Shown in pieces: positions 35,323 to 44,674 of a stretch of 64,000 bases of DNA (its first letter is position 1; each line of letters starts with the position of its first letter). The notes under the pieces were generated by a model. It made no database searches. It was given only the letters and a program-made list of their open reading frames with translations, and was not told where the DNA came from. The translations under genes were made by a program, and so were the position numbers. The DNA is from an uncultured Persicobacter sp. (GTDB taxonomy: Bacteria > Bacteroidota > Bacteroidia > Cytophagales > Cyclobacteriaceae). The DNA is taken from contig CANMKE010000001.1 in assembly GCA_947498325.1 (NCBI GenBank), forward strand, positions 186,001 to 250,000. Direction: 5' to 3'.

Positions 35323-36687
35323 TTATTGGTCAATTTCATATTGTTTAATCTTGCGATATAAGGTGCGTTCAGAGATTCCCAAATCTTGTGCCGCATACCG
35401 TCTTTTGTTGTTATTTTTTCGCAAAGCCTTGATAATAAGGTCTTTTTCTGTCTTTTCGATGCTCAGGGATTCTTCTCCGGCATGTTCATGACTGATGTCC
35501 TCTACTTCCGAAATCTCATAGGTGCCCATGTCTTCCTCTTCTTCCTGGTACATCATGGCGTTGTTCTTTGCATTTTCGGACGAGGTGGCCGAATAGGCAG
35601 GTTTGTTCTCTGGGTATTCGTTCCCTTTAACGCTACCACTGCTGTTGCTGAATTGCCCTGGAGCTGCCAGCATGGGTAAGTTGTTGTTGACCGGTGGGGG
35701 AGGAGTGCTTGTTGTGCTGGTTTTGTTATAGCCCATCTCAAGCAGCATCGTTTTCATCTCCGCCATATCCTTTCTCATTTCGAAAAGTACTTTATAGAGG
35801 ATGTCCCTTTCTGACATACTATCGAAGTTGCTCCGTTCTTTTTCTGTTGATTCTTCTTCACGGCGAATTACAGAAGGCAAATTTGGTGCTTCTTTAGGGA
35901 TGTATTTCCGCAGGGTTTCGGCATCAATTTTTCTGCTCATCTCCAACACGGCAATTTGCTCTACCATATTGCGCAACTGGCGAATGTTACCAGGGAAGCG
36001 GTATTGTAACAGGCTTTCCTGTGCAGAATAGTCCAGGGAGATCGGGCTCATATGGTATTTGTCAGCGAAATCTGCGGAGAATTTACGGAAAAGGAGCAAG
36101 GCATCCTTGCCACGTTCCCGCAATGGAGGCACGAAAATCGGGACGGTATTCAGTCGATAGTACAGGTCTTCGCGGAATTCGCCTTTTTCTACCGCCTTAA
36201 TCAGGTTGACGTTGGTTGCGGCCACCACACGAACATTTGTTTTCTGCACTTTTGAAGAGCCAACCCTGATGAATTCACCATTCTCCAGTACGCGCAACAA
36301 TCGGGCTTGTGTGCCCAGCGGCATTTCACCGATTTCGTCGAGGAAGATGGTTCCGCCGTCCGTAACTTCAAAATAGCCTTTGCGGGAATCACTTGCGCCG
36401 GTAAAGGCGCCTTTTTCGTGTCCAAACAATTCGGAATCGATGGTGCCTTCAGGAATGGCGCCGGTATTTACAGCGATAAACTGACCATGTTTACGAGAAG
36501 AAAGGTGATGAATGATTTTGGAAAATGATTCTTTACCGCTACCGCTTTCACCGGTAATCAAAACGGACATGTCGGTAGGGGCCACTTGCATGGCTACCTG
36601 AATGGCATAGTTCAGCAGTGGGGAGTTTCCCACAATGCCAAAACGCTGTTTGATACTCTGGATTTCTTCTTCTGAAAATATGGACAT
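35323..36687 (-). CDS. Sigma-54-dependent transcriptional activator without receiver domain
   Basis: AAA+ enhancer-binding protein of 454 residues for sigma-54 promoters. The AAA+ domain starts almost at the N-terminus: Walker A GESGSGKE (46-53), the sigma-54 contact loop GAFTGA (93-98), Walker B GGTIFLDEIGEM, and the sensor Arg region DLYYRLNTVPIFVPPLRER. There is no REC, GAF or PAS domain ahead of it, so control must be by a partner or by expression. A variable linker (residues about 280-400, low complexity) leads to a Fis-type helix-turn-helix at the end (AAQDLGISERTLYRKIKQYEI). It lies in the conserved cluster between miaB and lptE. Confidence 0.92.
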   Translation of the reverse strand: MSIFSEEEIQSIKQRFGIVGNSPLLNYAIQVAMQVAPTDMSVLITGESGSGKESFSKIIHHLSSRKHGQFIAVNTGAIPEGTIDSELFGHEKGAFTGASDSRKGYFEVTDGGTIFLDEIGEMPLGTQARLLRVLENGEFIRVGSSKVQKTNVRVVAATNVNLIKAVEKGEFREDLYYRLNTVPIFVPPLRERGKDALLLFRKFSADFADKYHMSPISLDYSAQESLLQYRFPGNIRQLRNMVEQIAVLEMSRKIDAETLRKYIPKEAPNLPSVIRREEESTEKERSNFDSMSERDILYKVLFEMRKDMAEMKTMLLEMGYNKTSTTSTPPPPVNNNLPMLAAPGQFSNSSGSVKGNEYPENKPAYSATSSENAKNNAMMYQEEEEDMGTYEISEVEDISHEHAGEESLSIEKTEKDLIIKALRKNNNKRRYAAQDLGISERTLYRKIKQYEIDQ

Positions 36688-36715
36688 AGTAAATATTGTA
36701 GATGGGTTTAAAAAA

Positions 36716-36751
36716 TCAACAAGGGCGTAAAACGATTGCTGTTTTACGCCC
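36716..36751 (-). terminator. Terminator of miaB
   Basis: An 11-bp perfect stem GGGCGTAAAAC (36723-36733) / GTTTTACGCCC (36741-36751) with A-rich sequence to the left. Confidence 0.75.
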
Positions 36752-36768
36752 GCTGTATCTTAGGGGGA

Positions 36769-38247
36769 TTATGCGTCGACGGCCTTGCCAAGGAGTGTTC
36801 CCTGGGTGCAGTCGGTGATTTTGACCATCACATAGTCGCCTGGTTTGTAATGTTCTTTATCGAATACCACTACTTTGTTGGCAGAATTTCGTCCGCTGAG
36901 TTGGTTTTCGTCTTTCTTGGAGATTTTCTCTACCAAGACCTTCTGTACCTGCCCAACCTGGCGTTTGTTTCTTGCTAAAGACGAGGCATTTTGTACCGCG
37001 ATGATTTCCTCAAGTCGGCGTTTTTTAACGTCCAAAGGAATATCGTCCTCAAACTTTTTAGCCGCTAAAGTCCCTGGGCGCTCAGAGTAGAAGAACATAT
37101 AAGCATAGTCATACTTAACATATTCCATTAGCGAGAGGGTTTCCTGGTGTTCTTCTTCTGTTTCAGTACAGAAACCAGTGATGAAATCTGAAGAAATACC
37201 ACAGTCTTCACCAATAATGCTGCGGATGGCATCCACACGATTAATGTACCACTCACGGTCGTAAGTTCTGTTCATCAAATCCAGCACACGGCTGTTACCA
37301 GACTGTGCGGGCAGGTGAATGTAGTTACAGATGTTCTCGTGATCACGCATGGTGTAAAGCACATCATCCGTAATGTCTTTTGGGTGTGAGGTAGAGAATC
37401 GTACGCGGAGGTCTGGAGAAACGGCGGCCACCATTTTCAGCAGGTCAGCAAAATTGACGATCTCTTCGGCGCCAAGCTTATTGATCTCTTTCTTGGTGTT
37501 GGTGTCCACGTCTTTTGCCCATTTGTAAGAATCCACATTCTGGCCAAGCAAAGTAACTTCACGGTAGCCCTTATCGAAAAGGTCTTTTGCCTCTGCTACA
37601 ATAGAGTGCGGGTCGCGGCTGCGCTCACGTCCACGGGTGAAGGGAACAATACAGAAAGAACACATATTATCGCAACCACGCATGATGGAGATAAAGGCCG
37701 TCAGTCCGTTGCTGTTCAGACGAACAGGGGTAACGTCGGCATAGGTTTCTTCTTTGGAAAGGATAGTGTTTACGGCTTTTTGGCCATCTTCTACTTTACT
37801 TACCAGGGCAGGAAGATCTCGGTAAGCATCTGGTCCTACAACCAAATCCACCACTTTTTCCTCTTCAAGGAGCTGAGATTTAAGTCTTTCAGCCATACAA
37901 CCCAACACACCTACCATCAGGTCGCGTTTTGTGCGCTTTACGGCATTGAACTCCTCGAGTCTTTTGCGAATGGTTTTTTCAGCTTTCTCACGGATTGAAC
38001 AAGTGTTCAGTAAGATGACATCAGCATCCTTGTAAGTATCTGTTGTACCATATCCATTTTCAGCCATGATGGAGGTGATGATCTCGGAATCCGAGAAGTT
38101 CATCTGACAACCATAACTTTCAATGTACATTTTCTTTGTGCGTTCAGGATTTACTTTTTGGCTGATTTTAACGGCCGTAGCATCCACTTTTTGAGAGTGT
38201 TGCTCATCGTTATCCAAAACCCCAAGGTCTTTAATGATATCGCTCAT
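36769..38247 (-). CDS. miaB: tRNA-2-methylthio-N6-dimethylallyladenosine synthase
   Basis: Radical-SAM methylthiotransferase that modifies A37 of tRNAs reading UNN codons; 492 residues. The N-terminal UPF0004 domain binds one iron-sulfur cluster through Cys in [24 protein letters not shown] and VLGCMAERL. The radical-SAM domain has the CxxxCxxC motif in [22 protein letters not shown]-terminal TRAM domain ([18 protein letters not shown]...[20 protein letters not shown]) binds RNA. About 40 N-terminal residues precede the conserved core, a common Bacteroidota extension. It has a separate terminator before the sigma-54 activator gene. Confidence 0.96.
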   Translation of the reverse strand: MSDIIKDLGVLDNDEQHSQKVDATAVKISQKVNPERTKKMYIESYGCQMNFSDSEIITSIMAENGYGTTDTYKDADVILLNTCSIREKAEKTIRKRLEEFNAVKRTKRDLMVGVLGCMAERLKSQLLEEEKVVDLVVGPDAYRDLPALVSKVEDGQKAVNTILSKEETYADVTPVRLNSNGLTAFISIMRGCDNMCSFCIVPFTRGRERSRDPHSIVAEAKDLFDKGYREVTLLGQNVDSYKWAKDVDTNTKKEINKLGAEEIVNFADLLKMVAAVSPDLRVRFSTSHPKDITDDVLYTMRDHENICNYIHLPAQSGNSRVLDLMNRTYDREWYINRVDAIRSIIGEDCGISSDFITGFCTETEEEHQETLSLMEYVKYDYAYMFFYSERPGTLAAKKFEDDIPLDVKKRRLEEIIAVQNASSLARNKRQVGQVQKVLVEKISKKDENQLSGRNSANKVVVFDKEHYKPGDYVMVKITDCTQGTLLGKAVDA

Positions 38248-38309
38248 TTCTAATCTGTTGTTCTAAAATTTTTGTGATAGGAACAAAAAATGTGCCCTAT
38301 TATAGGTTG

Positions 38310-38317
38310 CAAAATTA
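38310..38317 (-). promoter_or_regulatory. Candidate -7 element of miaB
   Basis: Minus-strand TAATTTTG, an exact TAnnTTTG match 63 bp upstream of the miaB ATG. A -33 TTG is not clear. The rest of the 330-bp gap up to 38580 holds one leftward terminator and nothing else recognisable. Confidence 0.35.
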
Positions 38318-38454
38318 ACAAAATGATCGGAGAACTGACAGATTGGCAGAGGAATTTATCGCATTAATTCAATAATCTTGACTTTGCAGGGCATTTAAAA
38401 CTAAAAATTTGCAGTATAATGTCAGTTTTTATACCTGCTCTTAGGTTTAGGGGC

Positions 38455-38488
38455 AAAAAAAATCCTATTCCAAAGCGTGGAACAGGAT
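38455..38488 (-). terminator. Terminator of the gene at 38.6 kb
   Basis: The stem ATCCT-a-TTCC (38462-38471) / GGAA-c-AGGAT (38479-38488) has an eight-A run on the left. Confidence 0.7.
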
Positions 38489-38579
38489 GTTTGGTGATGC
38501 AGAAAGCAGGCTTGATGGCAACCTGCAGAATGAAGTGGAGCCTCCAACCTGCGGATTGCTATTGTCTTTTGGTGTCTAT

Positions 38580-39848
38580 TTAGGTTTTGCGCTTCTTCTT
38601 TTTGGCGGCAGGGAACAGGATGTTATTCAAAATCAGTCGGTAGCCTGGGGAATTCGGGTGGAGGTTCAAATCGGTGGGGTCCTCTCCAACGAGGTGCTTA
38701 TAGTCCTCAGGGTCATGGCCACCATAGAAAGTCCAGAAGCCTTTGCCATAAACGCCATGTAAATAGCGTGCCTCATCGATGGATTTTGTTTCTCCCATAA
38801 CCACCACATCCGATTTAATGAGCTTCTTCTTATAAGCAGTAGTCTGGCCCATGAAGCCTTTCACAATGCGCACATGGTTTTGCGTCAGCATGGTCGGGAT
38901 GGGGTCCCATTTGGCTGAAAATTCAAAGAGGGAGAAATAATCATTATTTTCCGACAAACCCCTTTCAATTTCTTGATTATCGATATTACTGAATTCATAT
39001 TCCATCGGATTTCTGTTGATTTTAAAATCCTGAAAGGCAAAAGTGGGGGCGAAATTAAGCTTTCGCTGTGCATGTGGATCTGCAGGGTCGCCATCATACA
39101 TGGATTCACAGATGTCCACACCGTCAGCGGCAAGGGCAATATCAAAAGTATCGGTGGCAGAACACATGGCAAACAAAAAGCCACCGCCAGCAACAAACTC
39201 CTGAATTCGTTTTACCACTGCGAGCTTCATTTGGGAGACTTTCGTGAACCCGTGCTTGTGGGCAGCTTCCTCAAACTCTTTCTGTTGCTCAATATACCAC
39301 GACTGATAGCGGTAGGCACGGTAAAATTTCCCGTATTGCCCCGTAAAATCCTCATGATGCAGGTGGAGCCAGTCGTATTTTGGGAGGTCGTTCAGCAGTA
39401 CTTCATCGTCAAAAACAACCTCGTAAGGAATTTCGGCATAGGTGAGTACCAAGGTAACGGCATCGTCCCAGGGTTGCTTACTTTTTGGACTGTAAACGGC
39501 AATTTTTGGCGGTTTCTGAAGTTTCATGACATCCGTATTGGTGTTTGGGGATGCTAATTTTGAAACGATTTGATTGGACTGCCCATCGGAGATCACTTCG
39601 TAGGAAACGCCCCGAATGACACATTCATTTTCGTACTTCTGACTGTATTTGACCAAAAAACTGCCTCCGCGAAAATTCAGGAGCCAGTTGATCTCCTGAT
39701 CCTGGGCCAACATCCAATAAGCGATGCCATAAGCTTTGAGGTGATTGGTTTGCTTTTGGTCCATGGGTAAAAGCAAATACATGGAGAAGGCTTTTTGTGT
39801 ACTGAGCAATAAAAAGCATAGGAGGAAGATGCGGAAGTGTTTTTTCAT
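38580..39848 (-). CDS. Secreted protein with a GATase-like cysteine elbow
   Basis: An exported protein of about 422 residues from the ATG at 39848 (signal MKKHFRIFLLCFLLLSTQKAFS). An upstream TTG at 39965 would add 39 residues ahead of the signal peptide and is unlikely. Homologues in this phylum are often called asparagine synthetase B, but I see no synthetase motifs. Instead the middle resembles a class I glutamine-amidotransferase-like fold: PKIAVYSPKSKQPWDDAVTLVLTYAEIPYEVVFDDE, YDWLHLHHEDFTG, and a Cys in a strand-turn GGGFLFAMCSATDTF that looks like a nucleophile elbow. A His-rich GGHDPEDYKH follows near the end. Function unknown; it may be a periplasmic hydrolase. Confidence 0.7.
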   Translation of the reverse strand: MKKHFRIFLLCFLLLSTQKAFSMYLLLPMDQKQTNHLKAYGIAYWMLAQDQEINWLLNFRGGSFLVKYSQKYENECVIRGVSYEVISDGQSNQIVSKLASPNTNTDVMKLQKPPKIAVYSPKSKQPWDDAVTLVLTYAEIPYEVVFDDEVLLNDLPKYDWLHLHHEDFTGQYGKFYRAYRYQSWYIEQQKEFEEAAHKHGFTKVSQMKLAVVKRIQEFVAGGGFLFAMCSATDTFDIALAADGVDICESMYDGDPADPHAQRKLNFAPTFAFQDFKINRNPMEYEFSNIDNQEIERGLSENNDYFSLFEFSAKWDPIPTMLTQNHVRIVKGFMGQTTAYKKKLIKSDVVVMGETKSIDEARYLHGVYGKGFWTFYGGHDPEDYKHLVGEDPTDLNLHPNSPGYRLILNNILFPAAKKKKRKT

Positions 39849-39968
39849 AAGAAAGAGCAGCCGTTCAGGTAATTTTTTAAATATTTCTGTGGAAGAATAT
39901 TCTGTTTTTGATTTGATACTAATAACTTGTGTTTTGCCAATATATACGTTGATTTTTATCACCAACCT

Positions 39969-41216
39969 ATGGAAATCTTAGAAAATTTTAAAGAAGGTTT
40001 ACGCTCTATTCAGGGAAACCTTTTTCGCTCTTTACTCACTGCCTTAATTATTGCGATTGGGATTAGTTCCCTGGTGGGAATTATCACGGCTATTGACGGG
40101 ATCAAAGCAAGTATTGATGGCAACCTGAGTACCCTCGGGGCAAATACCTTTCGGGTGGTGTCGGTAAATAATGGCAACCGCGGCAATGAGGACGGCAAGG
40201 CGCGGAAGATGTTTCCGCCAGTGAAGTATTCAGAATTTCAGATTTTCAAGGAAAACTTCAAAGGGGCGGATGATATGACCCTTTATGCCTACCTGACGTG
40301 GAATGCGGAGGTGAAGTACCAGTCTGTAAAAACCAACCCCAATGTTCGGATTATTGGTGCCGATGGGGGCTATTTGGCCATTGAGGGGGTGCCTTTCAAG
40401 AAAGGGCGTGACTTTACGGCTGGAGAACTGAAAAATGGGGCGCCCGTGGTGGTTATTGGGAAAGATATTGAAGCCAAGCTTTTTCCGTCTGCAAGTAAAA
40501 TCAATCCTATTGGGAAATACATTACCGCTTACGGTGCCAGCCTTCGGGTGATTGGAGTCCTTGACACCCAGGGAGCGATGGGCTCAAATTCGGGGGTCGA
40601 TCGGGCAATTGTTCTGCCGCTGGAACGGGCAAGGATGCTTGCGGCGGGGCAGGGACTTTCCTGTACATTGAAAGTGGCGCTGAATGATTTTTCAAAAATT
40701 GATCCGTCGATAGGTCGTGCTACCGCAGTGATGAGGGCGGTTCGTGGCGATCGGCCAGGGGAAGAGAACAGTTTTGAAGTGAAGGCGGACCAGTCGCTTG
40801 CCGACCGCCTGGGGGATATGTCGCTGAAGCTGAAAATTGGCGGATTGGGCATTGGGCTGATCACCATTCTGGGGGCTGCCATTGGGCTGATGAACATCAT
40901 GATGGTTTCTGTGACCGAACGCACCCGAGAAATTGGCGTGCGAAAAGCTTTGGGAGCTACCCCACATAAGATAAAAATGCAGTTTTTAATGGAGGCAATC
41001 ACGATTTGCCTGATTGGTGGCCTGACCGGGATTGTGTTAGGGTTTATCTTTGGCAATGCAGTGGGCTATGTGGTGAAAGCAGACAGTTTGGTGTTTCCTG
41101 TGGGCTGGATGCTTTTCGGCTTTTTTATCAGTATCCTCGTGGGGGTATTGTCGGGTTACCTTCCTGCAGCCAAAGCCAGTCGTCTTGATCCGATAGAATC
41201 CTTACGATTTGAGTAG
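39969..41216 (+). CDS. MacB/FtsX-type ABC transporter permease
   Basis: Inner-membrane permease of 415 residues from the ATG at 39969 (an upstream ATG at 39927 adds 14 residues). It begins with the MacB periplasmic-core pattern ENFKEGLRSIQGNLFRSLLTALIIAIGISSLVGI (first helix) with the extended NGNRG... periplasmic domain after it. Three more helices at the C-terminus carry the FtsX signature: GLITILGAAIGLMNIMMVSVTERTREIGVRKALGAT, ITICLIGGLTGIVLGF, and LFGFFISILVGVLSGYLPAAKASRLDPIESLR. The cognate ATPase and membrane-fusion protein are not adjacent. The likely role is type VII ABC export or mechanotransmission, such as lipoprotein or peptide handling. Confidence 0.88.
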   Translation: MEILENFKEGLRSIQGNLFRSLLTALIIAIGISSLVGIITAIDGIKASIDGNLSTLGANTFRVVSVNNGNRGNEDGKARKMFPPVKYSEFQIFKENFKGADDMTLYAYLTWNAEVKYQSVKTNPNVRIIGADGGYLAIEGVPFKKGRDFTAGELKNGAPVVVIGKDIEAKLFPSASKINPIGKYITAYGASLRVIGVLDTQGAMGSNSGVDRAIVLPLERARMLAAGQGLSCTLKVALNDFSKIDPSIGRATAVMRAVRGDRPGEENSFEVKADQSLADRLGDMSLKLKIGGLGIGLITILGAAIGLMNIMMVSVTERTREIGVRKALGATPHKIKMQFLMEAITICLIGGLTGIVLGFIFGNAVGYVVKADSLVFPVGWMLFGFFISILVGVLSGYLPAAKASRLDPIESLRFE

Positions 41217-41376
41217 CAATGATATCTATTTAATCACTATTGTAATATAATTCATCATATTTATCAGATACCATGGTTGCGATGTGCTATATTGCGTAAA
41301 TATTAATGATTTTCTTCCGTTTGTTTAGAAGAAGCTTTGCGGCTGAATCTTTCCCCCCAATTCCTTTAATTTTTGT

Positions 41377-42156
41377 ATGGTCAAGTTGTTTGGACATTTA
41401 TTGCTCCTGTTCGTGATAGGAGCACAAAGCTATGCTCAGGAGCAGACCCTGCAAGTGAAGGGGCTGTACCAGGGGAGGAATGTCTATGTTCAAAACCCAC
41501 AAATTCCCAATGATCGTTTTGCGACTCAGGCGGTTTTTCTGAATGGGCAAAAAGTGCTTGGGGAATTAACATCTTCAACTTTTACCGTTGACCTGTCACA
41601 TTTGCAAAAAGAGGATTCGGTCAATGTCGTGATTCAGTATTTAGGAGGTCAGCCGCCAAAAGTGGTAAACCCTCAGGTGTTGCGCGCCAAAGTGAAGTTT
41701 GATTTTGCGTATATCTCCCTTGAAAATGACGTGTTGCGATGGGCTGTTCATGGCTATGGCAATAATGGCGTGTTCATTGTTCAGCAGTATAAAAATAAGC
41801 AGTGGGAGATTGTGGGCAGTCGGTCGGGAGAGAAGATCATGGATGAAAAATATGACTTCCCGGTTTCTCTCACCAAAGGAACCAACCGTTTTCGGGTTCG
41901 ATTTTTAACGGCAGAGGGCAAGTCTTTTTACTCGCAGGTCGTGAGTAAGGATAATTTTGATAATCCCATAGAAATTTTCCCTGCACGGGTATCAACAAAA
42001 CTCTATCTTAATCGGCCAGTAACTTATGATGTGGAGGATGCTTTTGGAAATCTTGTAAAAAGTGGGCAAGGTAAAGAAGTGGACATGTCTGCCGCCGAAA
42101 CGGGACTTTATTACCTTATAGTAGGTGATCAGCGCAAGAAGTTCTTTAAAAAATAA
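41377..42156 (+). CDS. Secreted protein with T9SS-type C-terminal domain
   Basis: A 259-residue exported protein (signal MVKLFGHLLLLFVIGAQSYAQ). The first 190 residues are beta-rich without a known domain. The last about 60 residues match the layout of type A type IX secretion sorting tails: IEIFPARVSTKLYLN, YDVEDAFGNLVKSG, VDMSAAETGLYYLIVGDQRKKFFKK, that is, an initial P-x-x segment, V-x-D-x-x-G, D-x-S-x-x-x-x-G-x-Y and a final Lys pair. The first motif has PAR instead of the classical PNP. This suggests surface export and anchoring; other T9SS genes are not in the window. It is a single gene. Confidence 0.6.
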   Translation: MVKLFGHLLLLFVIGAQSYAQEQTLQVKGLYQGRNVYVQNPQIPNDRFATQAVFLNGQKVLGELTSSTFTVDLSHLQKEDSVNVVIQYLGGQPPKVVNPQVLRAKVKFDFAYISLENDVLRWAVHGYGNNGVFIVQQYKNKQWEIVGSRSGEKIMDEKYDFPVSLTKGTNRFRVRFLTAEGKSFYSQVVSKDNFDNPIEIFPARVSTKLYLNRPVTYDVEDAFGNLVKSGQGKEVDMSAAETGLYYLIVGDQRKKFFKK

Positions 42157-42322
42157 GGTCATTGTGGGGGTGTCTTGCCTCACAAATCATGTCTTCAGGC
42201 TTTCTTAATGTACTGTGCCGTTCATGCGGGAGGTTTCTCTGTAAAAAATGCGGTATTTTATTTCGCAAAAAATCCAACTTTTTCGTTTTCTTCCTAAATT
42301 GCCATGTAATATTTATTTGGTT

Positions 42323-44644
42323 ATGAGAAGGAAGTATATTTTTATTGGAGGAGGGGTTATTTTTTGGTTGAGCGTTTTGTTATGGAGTTGTACAAACCAA
42401 TCTGATAGCAAGCAGCAACAATCCCCATCAGAGATGGCAGTAGCCACCATTCAGTCCCAGAAGGCAGATTTTGTAGGAACAGCGAAGTGCCAGTCATGCC
42501 ATGAGGGCGAATACAATGACTGGAAAGACTCTGACCATGACTGGGCGATGCAGATAGCGATGGATACCACCGTGTTGGGGGATTTTAACAACAAGACGGT
42601 TACGCTCAACGGTATTAAATCTCATTTCTTTAAAAAGGGCAATAAGTATTTTATTAATACTGAAGGAAAGGATGGACAATACCACGACTTCGAAGTGAAA
42701 TACACCTTTGGCTATTATCCACTTCAGAATTATATGACTGAAAATGAAGATGGCCGTATTCAGGTGCACCGTGTAACGTGGGATTCCAAAAATAAGAAGT
42801 GGTTTAATCAGCATGATGATCTTGATCTTCACCATGGAGAGTGGTTAAACTGGACGGGTGCCGCAGGAACATGGAATACGATGTGTGCTGATTGCCATTC
42901 CACCAACTTGCAAAAAAATTATGACCCCGAAACCGATACCTTTCACACGACCTTCGACGAAATTAATGTTGCCTGTGAGGCTTGCCATGGTGCGGGTAGC
43001 CAACATGTGGAATGGGTAGAAAGTGAGGATTTTTCAGAGGAGAAAAATGAGGAGGTGAAGAGTTTTATGAAAATGACCTCCTATCTGGATAATAAACAGC
43101 TGGTGCGTGAGTGTGCTCCCTGCCATTCCCGACGGATGAATATCGACCTTGATAACCATTTGGACGGGGAATATATGGATCATTATGTGCCAGAAATTCT
43201 CCGAGATGGCATGTATCATGGCGATGGTGCAATTCAGGATGAAGTTTATGTTTATGGCTCTTTCATTCAGTCGAAAATGTATGAGCACGGAGTGAAATGT
43301 ACCGATTGCCATGATCCGCACACAAGCCGATTGAAGGGCGCAAAAAGCAAAGATAAGTCCAAGTGGAAATTCGATAATAAGGTGTGTACCAATTGCCATT
43401 TGAAAGGTCATGATGCCGAGGAGTTTGACACCCCAAAGCATACCTTCCATGAGGCAGGAACCAAAGCTTCTGAATGTATTTCCTGCCATTTTGTTGGTGA
43501 AACTTATATGGGCAACGACTTCCGCCCAGATCACTCTTTCCGTGTGCCAAGGCCAGATCAGTCTGTAAAATATGGCACCAAGAATGCGTGTAATGAGTGC
43601 CATGACGATAAATCTGCCAAGTGGGCAGCGGATGCCGTTGAAAAATGGTATGGCAAGGAACGTCAGCACGATTACACCGATAAATTACTGATGGCGCGAA
43701 ACCGTAATCCTGAGGATGTTAAGGAAATCGCCAAATTTGTGCGTAACCTCAAACAGCCCGCAATTGCCCGCGCTACGGGGATTTACTATTTGTCGGAAAT
43801 TCAAAGTGTTGAAACCCTAACGCCAATATTGAATGCGCTGAAAGACCCTGAGCCTTTGGTGCGCTACCGTGCCGTGGAGGCTATTGCGGCTTGGGATTGG
43901 CAGGACCGTGTGAGTTATTTGTCGCCGATGTTAAAAGATTCGGTGAAGTCTGTACGGGTAGCTGCAATTCGTTCAATAGTAACTCCTGATGAGTCGGCTA
44001 TTCCATCGCTTTACCGTACAGCCTACGGAAAAGTGATGAAAGAATACCTCCATTCGCTTGAGATTAATGCCGATTTTCGGAATGGTAACTTCTCTTACGG
44101 TCAGTATTATGAACGCATGGGCGACGATGTAAAGGCGGAAAAATATTACCTTCGTACCATTGAAATGGATACCATCTTCAATGCTGCACGCATTCAACTG
44201 GCGAATCTTTACAACCGAAAAGGGGACAATGCTGCCGCTACGGATGTCCTGAAAAAAGTAATTGAGATTGAGCCTGCCTATGGGGGGGCTTATTATTCTC
44301 TGGGCTTGATCAAGGCAGAGGAAAAAGACTATGCCGCTGCGGCGAAATACCTCGGACTCGGGGTGAAAAAGGGGAATGATCATCCTCGGGCCTACTACAA
44401 CTGGGCTTTGGCAGCTCAGCAGTCGGGAGACCGTCGACTGGCGGCAAAGGTATTCTCCGATGGTATCAATCGCTATGCCAACTCGCTGGATTTACGGAAT
44501 GCCTATGCCATTATGCTGATTCAGGATAAACAGTTTGCCGAAGCCCTGATTCAGATTGATGCGATGTTGCAACTGGCGCCTGAAAACCCACAGCTTCAGA
44601 ATATGAGGCGGCAGGTGGAGCAAATGCAACAGCAGGGGATGTGA
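42323..44644 (+). CDS. Octaheme c-type cytochrome lipoprotein with HEAT and TPR repeats
   Basis: A lipoprotein of about 773 residues from the ATG at 42323, where a lipobox (LLWSC, Cys23) is correctly placed; an upstream ATG at 42248 adds 25 residues in front of it. The N-terminal about 430 residues carry eight CxxCH haem-binding motifs: CQSCH, CADCH, CEACH, CAPCH, CTDCH, CTNCH, CISCH and CNECH. The C-terminal part is different: HEAT-like repeats (PILNALKDPEPLVRYRAVEAIAAW) followed by at least three TPRs (AAKYLGLGVKKGNDHPRAYYNWA). No CxxCK catalytic haem is present. It should sit on the outer or inner membrane facing the periplasm. Electron transfer is certain by motif; the redox partner or substrate is not known. 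Confidence 0.85.
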   Translation: MRRKYIFIGGGVIFWLSVLLWSCTNQSDSKQQQSPSEMAVATIQSQKADFVGTAKCQSCHEGEYNDWKDSDHDWAMQIAMDTTVLGDFNNKTVTLNGIKSHFFKKGNKYFINTEGKDGQYHDFEVKYTFGYYPLQNYMTENEDGRIQVHRVTWDSKNKKWFNQHDDLDLHHGEWLNWTGAAGTWNTMCADCHSTNLQKNYDPETDTFHTTFDEINVACEACHGAGSQHVEWVESEDFSEEKNEEVKSFMKMTSYLDNKQLVRECAPCHSRRMNIDLDNHLDGEYMDHYVPEILRDGMYHGDGAIQDEVYVYGSFIQSKMYEHGVKCTDCHDPHTSRLKGAKSKDKSKWKFDNKVCTNCHLKGHDAEEFDTPKHTFHEAGTKASECISCHFVGETYMGNDFRPDHSFRVPRPDQSVKYGTKNACNECHDDKSAKWAADAVEKWYGKERQHDYTDKLLMARNRNPEDVKEIAKFVRNLKQPAIARATGIYYLSEIQSVETLTPILNALKDPEPLVRYRAVEAIAAWDWQDRVSYLSPMLKDSVKSVRVAAIRSIVTPDESAIPSLYRTAYGKVMKEYLHSLEINADFRNGNFSYGQYYERMGDDVKAEKYYLRTIEMDTIFNAARIQLANLYNRKGDNAAATDVLKKVIEIEPAYGGAYYSLGLIKAEEKDYAAAAKYLGLGVKKGNDHPRAYYNWALAAQQSGDRRLAAKVFSDGINRYANSLDLRNAYAIMLIQDKQFAEALIQIDAMLQLAPENPQLQNMRRQVEQMQQQGM

Positions 44645-44674
44645 TTTTGAAATTTATTCATTTTGATTGCTATC

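Noticed and set aside
38580-39848. Asparagine synthetase B
   Set aside because: Exported protein lacking the N-terminal Cys glutaminase and the ATP-pyrophosphatase motif of AsnB.
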